Assembly (NCBI GenBank): GCA_905221605.1
Contig: CAJNDS010002651.1
Location: forward strand, 226,001 to 290,000
Reading direction: 5' to 3'
Source of the DNA: Symbiodinium natans
Taxonomy: Eukaryota > Sar > Dinophyceae > Suessiales > Symbiodiniaceae
Length of the DNA: 64,000 nucleotides
Part shown: piece by piece, positions 1 through 12,493 of the stretch
Layout of the letters: each line of letters starts with the position of its first letter
How positions within the stretch are numbered: position 1 is the first letter of the stretch
Position numbers and translations under genes: made by a program
The notes under the pieces: generated by a model
Told to the model about the DNA's origin: nothing
The model's database searches: none
What the model saw: the letters and a program-made list of their open reading frames with translations, nothing else

Positions 1-486
1 CAGGGGGGGGGGGGGGGGGGGTTATAACGGGGGGGGGGGGGGGGGGGTATAAGTGCGGGTATAGCAGGGGTAAAACGGGAGGTACGTATGATGGGGCGTA
101 TAAGGGGGGTTTCAGGGGGGCATAACAGGGGGGGTCCCAAGGATGTCGAGGGCTTGCAGGTGCTCAACCCTATAAACCCTGCAAACCCCATAAACCCTAG
201 AAACCCCTATAAACCCTAAAGCCAAAATCCCTAAACCCTAAAAACCCTAAAACCCCAAAAGCCCAAAACCCTACTCCAACTCTAGAATCTAGAGCCCTAA
301 ACCCTAGCGATTAGGATTCAATCTTAAATACCTAAAGAGGGAATAGTTGGGCCTGAAAGTGCCTCCTATTGAGGGGCTTTGGGGCCCAAGTATGTACTAA
401 ATGAGCCTAAACCCTAAACCCTGAACCCTGAACCCTAAACCCTAAACCCTAAACCCTAAACCCTAAACCCTTCAATGGCCCCCGGC
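1..486. repeat. G-tracts and degenerate telomere-like repeat at left edge
   Basis: Opens with two runs of about 18 G, then AACCCTA and CCCTATAAA variants and a short perfect CCCTAAA array at 427-470. It would be intron of the sirtuin gene. I see no convincing next sirtuin exon here. Confidence 0.6.
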
Positions 487-3400
487 CTCTTTGCTCCCGG
501 CGGCTTGATGAAAGCCGTCGACGTTCTGCGTGACCACCATGTCCTTAGGCTGCAAGGTTTCGGGGGTTTAGGGTTTGGGATTTAGGGCTTAGGGCTGAGG
601 GGTTTCGGGTTTCGGGTTTAGGGTTTAGGGTTTAGGATTACTGTTTAGGGTTAGGGTTTAGCCGGGTTTAGGGTTTAGGGTGTAGGGTTTATTATTGTTT
701 AGGGTTTAGTGTCTAGGGTTTAGGGTTTAGGGTCTAGGGTCTGGGGTTTACTAGGTTTAGGCTTTCGATTTTTTGAGGCTTCTCGTGCGCAGCCGCCGCA
801 GCAGGACACCTAATCCCTTAAACCCTCTGAACCCTAGATCATGAACCCCGAGCCCATACATATTCAGCTCTAAATGGGTTTAGGGTTTAGGGTTTAGGGT
901 AAACTCTCTACCCTCGAACCTGACACTAAAGAAAGATTGAGGCACGGCTTCAGGCGCAGGCTTTCAATGCTCCCCGAAACCAGGGACGCCGAAACAAACG
1001 GCCGTCATGGACGGAGTGCTTTTGGGTTGTAGGGCATACGGTTTAGGATTTAGGGGCCCTAAGCCGTAAGCACTCCAAGCCCTATATGCCCTAGAAGCCC
1101 CCCCCTAAACCCTAAACCCTAAACCCTAAACCCTAAACCCTAAACCCTAAACCCTAAACCCTAAACCCTAAACCCTAAACCCTAAACCCTAAACCCGACC
1201 CTAAACCCTAAACCGGAGCCATGTTCTTCTTCCGATGCTTTGCGCTCATGCCAAGATCTACACATCGCCTAAACCCTAAACCCTACACCCTAAAAAACCC
1301 TAATTATGCCTTCTAAGCCTCCAAAACCGAAGCAAAGCACTTCAAACAAACCCTAAACCCTAAACCCTAAACCCTAAACCCTAAACCCTAAACCCTAAAC
1401 CCTAAACCCTAAACCCCATAAGCCCCCCCCCCCCCCCCCCGAAGTAAGAAGGCACTTCTGGCAGCCCTGCCGCGACGCAGCCGTCGGCCTCCAGGGACGC
1501 CAGCGCCCGGTGGCCAGGGTTCGGCCCTCGCATGGGTCTTGGCTGCTGTTTAGGGTAAACCTGCGCAAGGCTGTCTGCATATATATTATGGGTTTAGGGT
1601 TTAGGGTTTGGGGTTTAGGGCTTAGGGTTTAGGGTTTAGGGGTTGAAGTAAAAGTGGGCTTTCGGGTTTGGGGTTTGGGGTTTGGAGTTGGGGCTTAATA
1701 GGGCTTAGGGATGCGTAGGGCATAGGGTTCAGGGCAATTCGTTGGATCAGTTGAGCGCGGCAGGCGTAGGGCTTGGGTGTGGGTTTAGAGTTAGGAGAGG
1801 GGGAAGGGAGGCCGTAGGCCGTACGCAGTTGCAGCTCATTGTCACGGCCAGGTTTAGGGTTTCGGGGTCTAGGGCTCGGGGTTCGGGGTTTTAGGGTTTT
1901 AGGGTGTTAGGGTCCTCTTTTCCCAAATCCCAAGCACTCCCCCGAACAGAAGAAACCAGAAGTTCCTGAAGTGCCGACTACCGACCCTAAACACCCCTGA
2001 AAAAAAATAAGGGGTTTCGGAACCCTAAACCCCAAAAAAGTCCTAATCAACTCACAAACCCAAACCCCACACCCGAAACCCTAAACCCGAAACCCTAAAC
2101 CTAAACCTAAACCCTAAACCCTAAACCCTAAACCCTAAACCCGAAACCCTAAACCCTAAACCCTAAACCCTAGAACGGCCTTAGGGAACCCCAGTCCCTC
2201 CCTGCGCCCCCACACCTTGGCAGCGCTGCAGAATGTCGTAGAACTCCCGCTCGAAGGCCCAGACCTGCCAAAAAGCGTTTAAGGTTATATCAGGGTTTGG
2301 GGTTTAGGGCTAGGGTTTAGGGTTTAGGGTTTAGGGTTTAGGGTTTAGGGTTTAGGGTTTAGGGTTTAGGGTTTAGGGTTTAGGGTTTAGGGTTTAGGGT
2401 TTAGGTTAGGGTTTAGGGTTTAGGGTTTAGGGTTTAGGGTTTAGGGTTTAGGGTTTAGGGTTTAGGGTTTAGGGTTTAGGGTTTAGGGTTTAGGGTTTAG
2501 GGTTTAGGGTTTAGGGTTTAGGACAGTTTTGGGGTTGAGGGCTGAATTTCCCTAAACCCTAAGCTCTACGCCATAAGCTGAGAGGCCTTCGCGGGCTGCC
2601 CTGCAAGGCCCGCGATGCTGGAGACCTTTGCCACTGTGCGGGCAGGGGTGGGGGGCCGGGGGGGGGAACGGAGATCCACGTACGGTTTAGGTGTTTAGGG
2701 GTTTAGGGTTTAGGGTTACTTACTACCCCATAGAAACCCCATGAATGGGAACAGAGCCACAAACCCTAAACCCTAAACCTAAATCCCTCCTTCCCGAGGA
2801 AGAACCCGTAGCTTAGGCTCAGGAAGGGTTGGTAGCTAGGATGGTATGGCCCTTAAAAGCCTCTGAACAAAAAAAGAGAAGGGAAAATGTGACATGTCCC
2901 AAAGGGCCTACCCTGTTCAGGGCCCACGGCTCTCAGGGCGTTAGGGCTTTAGAGGGTTTAGGATTTAGAAATTGGGGTTTAGGGTTTAGGGTTAGCCATG
3001 AGTTTCAGGTTCAGGGTTTGGGGGACTCTTGAGGCGTTTTGGTGCATTGCTGGGCCGCCAAGATAACTCTGAAAAGGCCCCTACTGTCGCAGCTCGACGC
3101 CTGCCTCGCGGTGCCTATACGCGAATCCAACTGCAAGCGTTGGGGTTTAGGGTTTAGGGTTCAGGGTTTAGGGTTCAGGGTTCAGGGTTTAGGGTTTAGG
3201 GTTCCTAAACCGTGGCCAAAGACTTGGCCCAGACTCGTTTTGGGGTGGTAAGTTGCCGGGGGGCACCGGAAGCCACACAATCCCCAAATAGCCGTGGCCC
3301 TGACTTGAACTATTTAGGGTTTAGGGTTTGGGGTTTAGGGTTTGGGGTTTAGGGTTTGGGGTTTGGGGTTTAGGGTTTAGGGTTTATGGTAAGGTTTCCG

Positions 3401-5729
3401 TGCCTCCATGGCATCGTAGCGCTTCCACAGACCGTCGCCGTCCCGGTATGTGGGGACGCCGCTCTCCTGTCAAGGATTCAGGGTTTAGGGTTTAAGGTTT
3501 AGGGTTTGGGGTTAGGGTCCAGGGTTTAGGGTTTAGGGTTTAGGGTTTAGGGTTTAGGGTTTAGGGTTTAGGGTTTAGGGTTTAGGGTTTGGGGTTTGGG
3601 GTTTAGGGTTTAGGGTTTAGGGTTTAGGGTTTGGGTTTCAGGGCTGAACCTGAAGCATTCCTGCTACTTTAGGTCATGGATTCTTGGGATTTGCTAATTC
3701 CAGAACATTCCTGTACTTCAATTTCAGGAATATTGAATTTTCCATGGCCAAGGGAAGATGTAATCCTTGGGTGCCAGTGGTCACCACCTTTCTCGAAATC
3801 TCCGTTGCTACACTGGCCATATGGGCTGAACCCGCATGCTGGCTTCCGGACCCTAAACCCTAAACCCTAAACCTAAACCCTAAACCCTAAACACCACACC
3901 GACACCCCACGCCCCGCTAGTTCTGGAAAATGGCTTAGGCTTGTTGTTCAACATGCCTGTCCCTCAATTAACAACCTTATCAGGTTCCCTTTTGCTAAAG
4001 ATTCCCCTTTTGACAGGCTCTTCAGTCCATTCTGGTACCTACCTCTGAATTCCCATAAAGCTGCGGTTTGGGGTTTAGAGGGTTTAGGGTTTAGGGCCTT
4101 GGCCCACATAGTTATGTAGTTTGTAAACTCGACTGATATAAGTGTCCTTGCTGTGAGATGAGGCAAATTCCTTCGCCTTATACTAAACGCCTTAATTAAG
4201 GCGAAAAAAAACCCAAAAAACACAGGCCCTTCCTACCACTGATGGTGTGTGCTGGGGGAAACATGCGCAGGGTGCAGTTAAGGGAGGTTCAAAAGTTCGG
4301 GTTCTGGAGTGTCGGGCTTCAGGGTTTAGGGGTCTGGGGATTCTAGGAGCACGACCCCAAAGCAACACAGATATTGTCCAGGAGCTTGGTGCCGCTGATA
4401 GCTGTGGCCGCGCCGTTTAGCAAACTCTACATTGGCCCTGAATTGGGCGCGCGTCTTTCTATCCGAAGCCGAAGCTAAAACCCTGACCCTCAACCCTCAA
4501 TCAATTAGTTGCCCTGCAGGAGTTATATGTACCATCCCTAAACCCTAAACCCTAAACCCTAAACCAATTTAGTTTCCCTGCAGAAGTTATATGTACCATA
4601 AGCAAGGCCCCAAACCCTAAACCCTAAACCCTATTGACCCTATTAACCCTTTAAACCCGATAAACCCTATAAACCCTATAAGCCCTAAAAACCCTATAAA
4701 CCCTACAAACCCTATAAACCCCCAACCCTAAACCCTAAACCCTAAACCCTAAACCCTAAACCCTAAACCCTAAACCCCAAACCCAACCCTAAACCCTAAA
4801 CCCTAAACCCTAAACCCTAAACCCTAAACCCTAACCCCTAACCCCTAAACCCTAAACCCTCACGCAAGGTTCACGGGAGCAAATAGGTGTAGAAAAATAG
4901 GGTTCAGGGTTTAGGGTTTACAGTTTAGGGTTCAGGGTTTAAGGTTTCGGTGTAGGGCCCGGCCCCAAGTACATATAACTCCTGCAGGGAACCTACCTTG
5001 GTTTAATGGCTGTAGCCCCACTTGCCAGTACTCACGCACCTTCAAGTGTTGCCAAGAAACAAATCCAACTGCCTGGCAAAAAAAGAAACACCTCGAACAT
5101 TCCCTAAACCCGAAACCCTGAACCCTAAGCCCGAAACCCACGATTTCCTAATACCACTATGAGCCCCTGAAAGCAAGTCCAAACCCTAAGCCCTAAACCC
5201 TAAACCCTAATCCCTCAACCCTAAACCCTTTAGGGTTTTGCCCTCAGCGCGCGCGGCTCCTTGGACACGCCCGCCCCGGTGAATGCAAGGGTTTGCCCGA
5301 CGAGCAGCATCTCGGCCTAAAGCTCAGGGGTTGACAGGGTTTAGGGTTTAGGGTTTAGGGTTTAGGGTTTAGGGTTTAGGGTTTAGGGTTTAGGGTTTAG
5401 GGTTTAGGGCAACTCTAAACCCTACATCCTGAACCCCTACATCCTAAACTAACCAGACCCAAGAGTAAGCTAGGAATAAGAAGGGTGCCCCCTTTTTGGT
5501 TTGAACGGGGCTTGCAGCCTAAATCTTGAACTCCAAAAACCATGACTTCATGTGCCCAGGTCTTCTAAGTACCCCTAAACCCTAAACCCTAAACCCTAAA
5601 CCCTAAACCCCAAACCCCTAAGCCCCTACATGCCCAGGTCCCCGGGCCGCTGCGGCCAGCGGGCTCTCGCCGCAGGCGAAGCCCCGAGGCAGCCGCGGCG
5701 CGTTGCCGTCCGGCTGCATCAGCTCCCAC
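487..5729 (-). CDS. Sir2-family NAD-dependent protein deacylase (sirtuin), partial, 7 exons
   Basis: Exons, 5' to 3': 5729-5648, 5316-5260, 3466-3404, 2625-2587, 2264-2216, 1526-1471, 543-487. Every junction keeps frame (phases 2-0, 0-0, 0-0, 0-0, 0-1, 1-0, 0-0); acceptors are AG|G and donors GC, GA, GC, GC, GT, GC, GC. The joined reading gives about 134 residues of a sirtuin catalytic core. Exon 2 carries LAFTGAGVSK (NAD-binding GAGxS), exon 3 ESGVPTYRDGDGLWKRYD, exon 5 VWAFEREFYDILQ, exon 6 PNPGHRALASLEADG, exon 7 VVTQNVDGFHQAAGS (TQNxD motif). Sirtuins remove acyl groups from lysine using NAD+. Phe replaces the usual Leu after TQNVDG. The catalytic His-Gly and the zinc-binding Cys exons should lie left of base 487, outside the window or unseen; the N-terminus is not found. 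Introns are 322 to 1793 nt and filled with TTTAGGG arrays. Sub-family is not assigned. Confidence 0.9.
1107..1198. repeat. (CCCTAAA)n telomere-type array in sirtuin intron
   Basis: About 13 nearly perfect heptamers in C-strand orientation, with a second block at 1351-1415. Both lie in the 927-nt intron between the exons encoding ALASLEADG and VVTQNVDG, so they are internal and not a chromosome end. Confidence 0.9.
2287..2521. repeat. (TTTAGGG)n array, one of the longest in the window
   Basis: Roughly 30 almost perfect TTTAGGG heptamers in G-strand orientation, filling most of the 322-nt intron between sirtuin exons 2264-2216 and 2625-2587. The array starts about 20 nt upstream of the exon acceptor. 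Confidence 0.9.
3470..5259. repeat. 1.8-kb sirtuin intron: mixed-orientation telomere arrays and unique islands
   Basis: Holds TTTAGGG arrays (3481-3645), CCCTAAA arrays (4530-4860) and ACCCTATAAA variants (4625-4720). Unique islands at 3640-3850, 3945-4240 and 4375-4480 are partly open but do not fit the sirtuin frame. The sequence CCCTGCAGNAGTTATATGTACCAT occurs at 4512 and 4573 with a diverged inverted copy near 4970, so part of this is dispersed repeat. Confidence 0.6.
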
Positions 5730-5732
5730 CTA

Positions 5733-7294
5733 CTTGGAGGTTTCACAAGGGTACTTTCAGGTAGGGTTTAGGGTTTAGGGTTTAGGGGTAAGGGTTAAGG
5801 GTTAAGGGTTAAGGGCTTAGGGCTTAGGGCTTAGGGCTTAGGGTTCAGGTTTGGTTTAGGTTTTAGCGTTTAGGGTTTAGGGTTTATGGTTATAACCTTT
5901 CTTAGGGCACTTAAAAACCTACGAATAGCTTCAGGGGTTGGGGCGTTTTGGATTTAGGACTGCGGGTTTACAGGGTGTAGGCTCCTGGGTCGATGGCGGC
6001 CTTCATAGGGATAAGACTATCCCCCTAAACCCTAAACCCTAAACCCTAAACCCTAAACCCTAAACCCTAAACCCTAAAACCGTTTCCTTGGCGCGTTAAG
6101 TTGAGACCCAGTACGCAGCCAGTTCTCTACAGGATGATCTTTGGTTGGAACGGGACCAGATGACTTTCTGTACCAAGTTTAGGGCCAGTGCTGTGTCTGG
6201 TGCTGTGCTTGCTACCATGCATATGCACGTGCTATAGGGGCCTGGAGAATTAGATTATGTGCTTTCTTTCTCATATGTATGTATATATATATATATTTGT
6301 TTTTCGTTGTTTTTGGGTGGGGGGGGGGGTGATGATAGAATAATTCTTTAGGGATCATGAGAGCTGTTGTCAAAACCCCATGTTGAAATCTATTACCCAA
6401 AGTTGTCCATCATGAGTTCCCTGCGGCCGCCTTATGGGGCAATGGAGGCGCGCATAACACTGCAGAGCAGACCCTGGCGACGATAATTCTGTGTGGCTTT
6501 CGACAGGGACGTACTTATGGCATAGAACCCCAATACATGTGGAGAAGCACCTGTTTTCTTTACTCCTGACTGCGGCTGGCGCTCGAATGTTGTTGCCGGT
6601 TGATGCTGGTCGCGCACCTCCCCGCCACAGCAATAGTAGACTGCGAGCACGGTCTTGTCCTTCCAGTAGCACGTGGGCGGTAGCCCCCGAACCCCGGCAC
6701 TGTTCGCCCCAAGGCTCCAGCAGCCGGCCTAGGCAGACAAGCCTCCATACTAACGCCCCGCACAGGCTTCTTGAGCTGATCAACCTGATCGTGCTCCAAT
6801 CGCGGCAAGGAACTGGTCGAGCTGCTCGAGCGGAATACTGCTAGTAGCTATATATATATATTTATTTATTTTTATATTTATTTATTTATTTAATAGGTCC
6901 TTAGGTCCTACACCGAGCCGAGGCGACGGGCGAGCGTACCCTCAACCCTCGACACAAGAGGGTCCAAACCTGCCAGGACCTCTGAGAGCCCCAGGCCATA
7001 AACTCTAAACCCTAAAGCGTAAACCCTGAACTAACCCTAAACCCTAAACCCTAAACCCTAAACTCTAAACCCTAAACGGCCTTTTGCTTAGCTGGCAACA
7101 ACACGCTTCAGGCCCTGTGAACAGAATTGTGGGCCAACCATTCACCTCTGAGCATCTAAGGGTTGGGGTTTAGGGCTCAGGGTGCTCAGGACCGTCTTAG
7201 ACCCTAAGCCCGAAACCCTTCCAAGCCCTGAAGGCCGTCGGACCCTCTTAGCGTTTAAAGGTGTGTGCGTATATATATATATATATGTGTGTAC

Positions 7295-7332
<38 letters not shown>

Positions 7333-7370
7333 CAACAACTCGAAACCCCCACTAGACACAACTGGGTCCC
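5733..7370. other. Intergenic/5' region between sirtuin and next minus-strand gene
   Basis: Contains TTTAGGG blocks (5760-5890, 6025-6080), a 700-bp repeat-poor island (6115-6840) with open frames in several frames but no recognised domain, AT microsatellites (6284-6298, 6845-6895, 7268-7330) and degenerate CCCTAAA. A candidate 5' sirtuin exon starting MKAAIDPGAY lies near 6015-5990 on the minus strand but was not joined in phase. Nothing else is supported. Confidence 0.4.
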
Positions 7371-8692
7371 TTACTTCACTTTGTCCTCCTCCTCCGCCGG
7401 CATCAGCCGCACCCCCGGAACACCCTGACAGACTTTTAGGGTTTAGGGTTTAGGGTTTGGGGTTTAGGGTTTAGGGAACGGGGTTTAGGGCTTAGGGTTT
7501 AGGGTTTCGGGTTTAGGGTGGTGTGATTTGAATGTGTTCAGGGTTGAGGGTTGGGATGTTCCCCCCTCCTACTAACTAACAGTCCTTCATCGAAAATTTA
7601 GGCAGCCTGGTATAATCCCTATTCAGGACTGTTAGTCTAAGGGGGAACATCCCTAGTGTTGAGGGTTGAGGGTTTAGGCAACTGCGGCCTAGGTAATTGG
7701 GGTTTCAGGGAGAAAGGGTTTAGTGTCTAGGGAAGTGGGATTAGGGATTCGGGAATTCGAGTTTAAAGGATATTAGTTGGGAAGTGGGATTTTCCCCCTT
7801 AGACTAACAGTCGATAATGGGGACGATAATATGGGCGTACTAGAATCCCTGTTAAGGACTGCCCTCAAACGCCTCAACCCGTAACCGGCAAGGGCTTGAG
7901 CGCCGATGCCTCTGTCTGCTTCCTCCGAACTAAACCCCTTAGACCCTAAACCCCAAACCCTAGCACCTGAACTAAACCCTGAACCTGACAGTAGGGTTGG
8001 CTACCCTAAGTTCAGGGTTTTGCGGCAGTTCTTCCTGGGAAATCTCACGTTCTGCCGAGCTAGTACACAGCTAAGCACCCAAACATAAGTCCTTAAAACC
8101 CAGCAGAAAGGCCTCAAAAAACAAAAACAACACCTAACCCAGAAACCCTAGCTGGCCAAAAATAGTGATAACAAACATAATGCTGAAGCCTATGAAGACT
8201 ACAAAGCACTACGGTGCTGCCGATGGAATACTACTACTAAATTATCCGGACCCTATAGAGCCTAAACCCTGCACCCTTAAACCCGAAACCCAAAACCTGA
8301 ACCCTGAACCCTGAACCCTAAACCCTAAACCCTAAACCCTGAAGCCCGGCCAGCGTTTCGAGGCTGCCGTCCACGTAGACGGCGGCCATTCCGGAGACGC
8401 CCAGGCCCAATCCGCGGAGCTTCAGCCCCTGTGTAAGGTTTAGGGTTTAGGGTTTAGGGTTTAGGGTTCAGGGTTCAGGGTTCAGGGTTTCGGGTTTCGG
8501 GTTACAAGGTTTAGGGCTTAAGACTTATAGTGGTTGTTCATGGGGCTGTTTGTAGGGTTGTTTCGGGTGCAGACGGTTTCAGGGACTACGGTATAAGGTG
8601 ATTTAGGGTTGTTGAGCGTGGCATTGGGTGTTGATTAGTGTTGAGGGGTTGCTTTCAAGGGCTGACAGCTGAAAGGACTGGACAGAAGGCCC

Positions 8693-8738
<46 letters not shown>

Positions 8739-11700
8739 ACCCTAAACCCTAAACCCTACACCGCCCCGTTGATCCTCGAAGCCCTATAAACTCTTAAGCT
8801 GTAACCAGCAAGGCCAATAGCCTCAAGTCGAATGAAAAACCCTGAACCCTAAACCCTAGACCCTAAACCCTAAACCCTAAACCCTAAACTGCAAAACCCC
8901 TACACTGTCAACCCGTGGGGCCCCCCCCAACCCTGAACCCTGAACCCATTTGAGGTTTAGGGTTTAGGGGTTTAGGGTTTAGGGTTTAAAAGTTTAGGGT
9001 TTAGGGTTTTTAGGGTTTAGGGTTTAGGGTTTCTAGGGTTTCTAGGGTTTCTAGGGTTTCTAGGGTTTCTAGGGTTTCTAGGGTTTCTAGGGTTTCTAGG
9101 GTTTCTAGGGTTTCTAGGGTTTCTAGGGTTTAGGGTTTAGGGTAAACCCTAAACCCTAAACCCTAAACCCTAAACCCTAAACCCATCTCTTCGAGCCCTT
9201 CCAATCTCTGCCTCCGGGCAGATCGCTGCCTTGCGAGCCTTGTCCCAATGGTCGAGGCTCAACGTCCTTCAGCAAAACAATTCGGGTTGCAGGCCCTAAA
9301 CCCTAAACCCTAAACCCTGAACCGGAAACCGTAAACCTAAACCCTAAACCCTAAACCCCAAACCCTAAACTCTAAACCCTAAACCAAAAACCCTACACCC
9401 AGGAGGTGAAATATCCAGGCAGAGGGCCAAGGTTTGGGGGAGCCTATGCCAACCCCACCATCCTGGCAAGCTTCCACATAAGGCGCTTCAGGGGGCCCCA
9501 GTTGGGGGTTTAGGGTTTAGGGTTTAGGGTTTAGGGTTTAGGGTTTAGGGTTTAGGGTTTAGGGTATCGGCATCGGGTTTAGGGTTTAGGGTTGAGGGTG
9601 GCTGAAGAAAGGGCCAGCTAGGCCTCAACCACCAACCCTCAACCCTCGAACCCATTTGGGCCTTGCCTAGGGCAGGTTGAAGTTCAGGATTTAGGGTTTA
9701 GGGTTAGGGCGTGGCGTAGCTTTGGCTGGTTTATAGGGTTTCGCTGTCTTCAAACTTTGGCCCTACTTTGGAGTAGACTCTAGCAAAAAGAGGTATATAC
9801 TTTTTAGGTACAAGTAGCTAGAGTAGGAAACCAGAACCAAAGGAAGCATTAAAGTATCGTACTCCAAAACCCAGTCTTTTTTCACCCAGCCCACCGCTGC
9901 AACTTCGACTCTGCTGGGCTGCCTGGAATACTGGCGCTTCAGGCGCTACGAATTCATGGTTTCCTAGCAACTACCAGGATGCGGTTTAGGCTGGTTTCGG
10001 GTTCCGGGTTTCGGGTTTCGGGTCTTAGGGTTTAGGGATCGGCCATTCTACCTTGCAATCCGTGAGAAAGGCACCTTTTTATAGGGTTGATTATGGGGAT
10101 TATAAGGCCTAATATCCCTTAGAAAGGCCCCTTTTCATAGGGTTGATTTTGGGTATTGTAAGGACTACTAGTTCATCCTGGTATGGCTACAGTCATGAGA
10201 ATCTGCCTCTTGCCCTGATATCTCGGCGCTGGCGAGTGCCTTGTGGCTTTGCCGGTGTCTGCTGTAGTCAGTGCATCAGCCAGACTCAACCTCGACTCAA
10301 CAGAGCTTGCAAGCATGCGCTGATGCTCCAGAATGCAAAGCACTCAGCGGGTGAGTTTTGCTGCTGTCCAGAGCGCACTGGTTGTGTAGCTGTATGCTGC
10401 TGTCCGGAGCGCACTGCTTGTTTAGCTTTAAGCAAATGCACAATCTCCACATGGCCCCGTGCGAGATGCGTGTCATGAGCAGTCGCGCCGACCCTGTTCT
10501 GCAAGTTCTCGTCGGCACCTGCTCCAGCAGCAAACCTACATCTCAACATGACCCACATTAGAGCGGACATGCGTGCGTGATTAGCACGTGTGGACGACTC
10601 GTCCTGCAAGTCCTTTCGGCACCAGCATCCAGCAGCAAGCTCACAATCTCGACGCGGCCTGCGAGAGATGCGTACATGAGAGATGTCTGGCCGGACCGGT
10701 CCTGCAAAGTCCTTGGGGCAAACCAGCGTCCAGGTAGCGAAGTACGATTTCGACGTGGCCCTTGAAGAGCAATTATGAGAGCGGTCTGGCCGTACCCCGT
10801 CCTGCAGGTCCTTGTCGGCACCAGCGTCCAGCAGAAATCGTACAAATTTGATGTTGCCCTTACATGCGAGCATGATCAGCGGTCTGGCCGACCGTCCCAT
10901 CTTATGTTCCTTGTGTCGACCCATCCGCCAGCAAAGCGCGGCTCACTTCCGCATCGGCTCCCCCTTCAGCATGCTCAGAACTCCTGTCCTTGCTCAGTCA
11001 TCTGCTGCTGACTGAGGGCAATAACAGCAAACCCCAGGCTGCAGGTCAACGCAGCCAACTAGAGACGTATGATCCTCCAAAGCAGCTCCCGTCATGTAGG
11101 ATCTGTTTAGGCAGACTGGGAAGCCATGCCGGCTTCAGATGAGTTGCTTCAAGTGGCCCACGTCTTTGCCCGTGGAACTGCAGCCATCTCTTGCCCCGAA
11201 AGCCTCCAGATGTGTAGCATTGCGCGGGACTTCAAGCGCTGCGACTCTAGTCATATTATGTGGCCGACCTTGCAACTGCTAAACAAAGCTGAAGTTGAGG
11301 GCTTAGGGGTTTAGGATCACAAAAACGCAATCAACATGGGCTACGTCTCGGGAACCCATGACAGTCTGAGGCTCTTGGTAAGACAACAGAAGAAAGTTGC
11401 ACTAGCTGCGACGTCATGCGCCCAGGGTTAAAGCTAAAGCATCTAGGGCATATGGGGGTTCCGAGATTGGGGGGGGGGGGGGCCCTGTTGGGGTCCTTGT
11501 TAAAGAGGCTCCTAACTATTTGGGGTGTATATTGGGGCCCCCGTGTTTTTTTCGTAAGCCCCCCCCTATTAGTGCTTAGGGGTTATATATAGGAGCTATT
11601 GCAAGCCTACCCTAACAGGTCCCATGCTGCTTGCTGTTCTTTTTGTTCATCTGAAAGGCAGGTCACTCTGCAAGACGTTCTTTCGCGTAATGTGGGCATG

Positions 11701-12405
11701 GGGGGGGGGGGGGGGGGGGCAAAGTGCTTGAACACTGGCTGTGGGTGACCGGAAACCTGTAAGCCCTATAAGCCCTGTAAGCCCTAATAAGCCCTGTAAG
11801 CCCTATAAGCCCCTGTATTAAGCCCTATGAGCCCTAAGCCCTATAACCCTAAGCCCTATAAGCCCTATAAGCCCTCAACACCTAACCACTGAGTCGGATC
11901 TTGTTCTATGGATGTGCAGGGCTTGTGTTTCAGGGCCATCGGTCCCGAGAAACCCCCCTACTTTGAGGAATCATTTAAGGACAAGGGTTTGGGGTTTGGG
12001 GTTTAGGGTTTGGGGGTTTAAGGCTTAGGCAATTGACCCTACATAGATTGCACTTTTTTGCCCAATGATGGATAACCAGATGAGGGCACTTTCAAACCAA
12101 CACTTTCAAACCAACACCATCTAAACCCCGAAACTTATAGGGTTATGGTTTAGAGTTGAGGGTGAGCTCTAAAGCCAACTACACACTCACACCTTTCAAA
12201 GCCGATAAGCTTAACAAACCTTATAAAGCTTCAAAGCCCTAGAACCCTAAACATGCAGCACTTAAGGACGAGGTCTGCTTGCCATCGGGATCGCGGAAAG
12301 ACCGACAGGGTGTGGGAGGCTCCTGCTGAAGCACTAGACCCGAAACCCTAAAACCCTGAACCCTCACACCCTTTCAATCCCAAAGTCTACCTCCCCACCC
12401 CGCCC

Positions 12406-12493
<88 letters not shown>

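Noticed and set aside
3040-3140. Minus-strand island GFAYRHREAGVELRQ as a sirtuin exon
   Set aside because: Exons 3466-3404 and 2625-2587 join perfectly in phase without it, and inserting it breaks the frame.
2829-3251. Open frames reading GLGFRVQGLGFRV
   Set aside because: These are direct translations of TTTAGGG/GGGTTCA repeats, not proteins. The same holds for frames ending LNPKP or STLNPQP elsewhere.
6370-6783. 137-codon minus-strand frame
   Set aside because: Other frames on both strands are also long over the same GC-rich stretch, no family pattern is visible, and no splice partner was found.
7265-7453. Frame starting MRIYIYICVYIIYIY
   Set aside because: Translation of an AT microsatellite running over the antisense of the real terminal exon 7424-7371.
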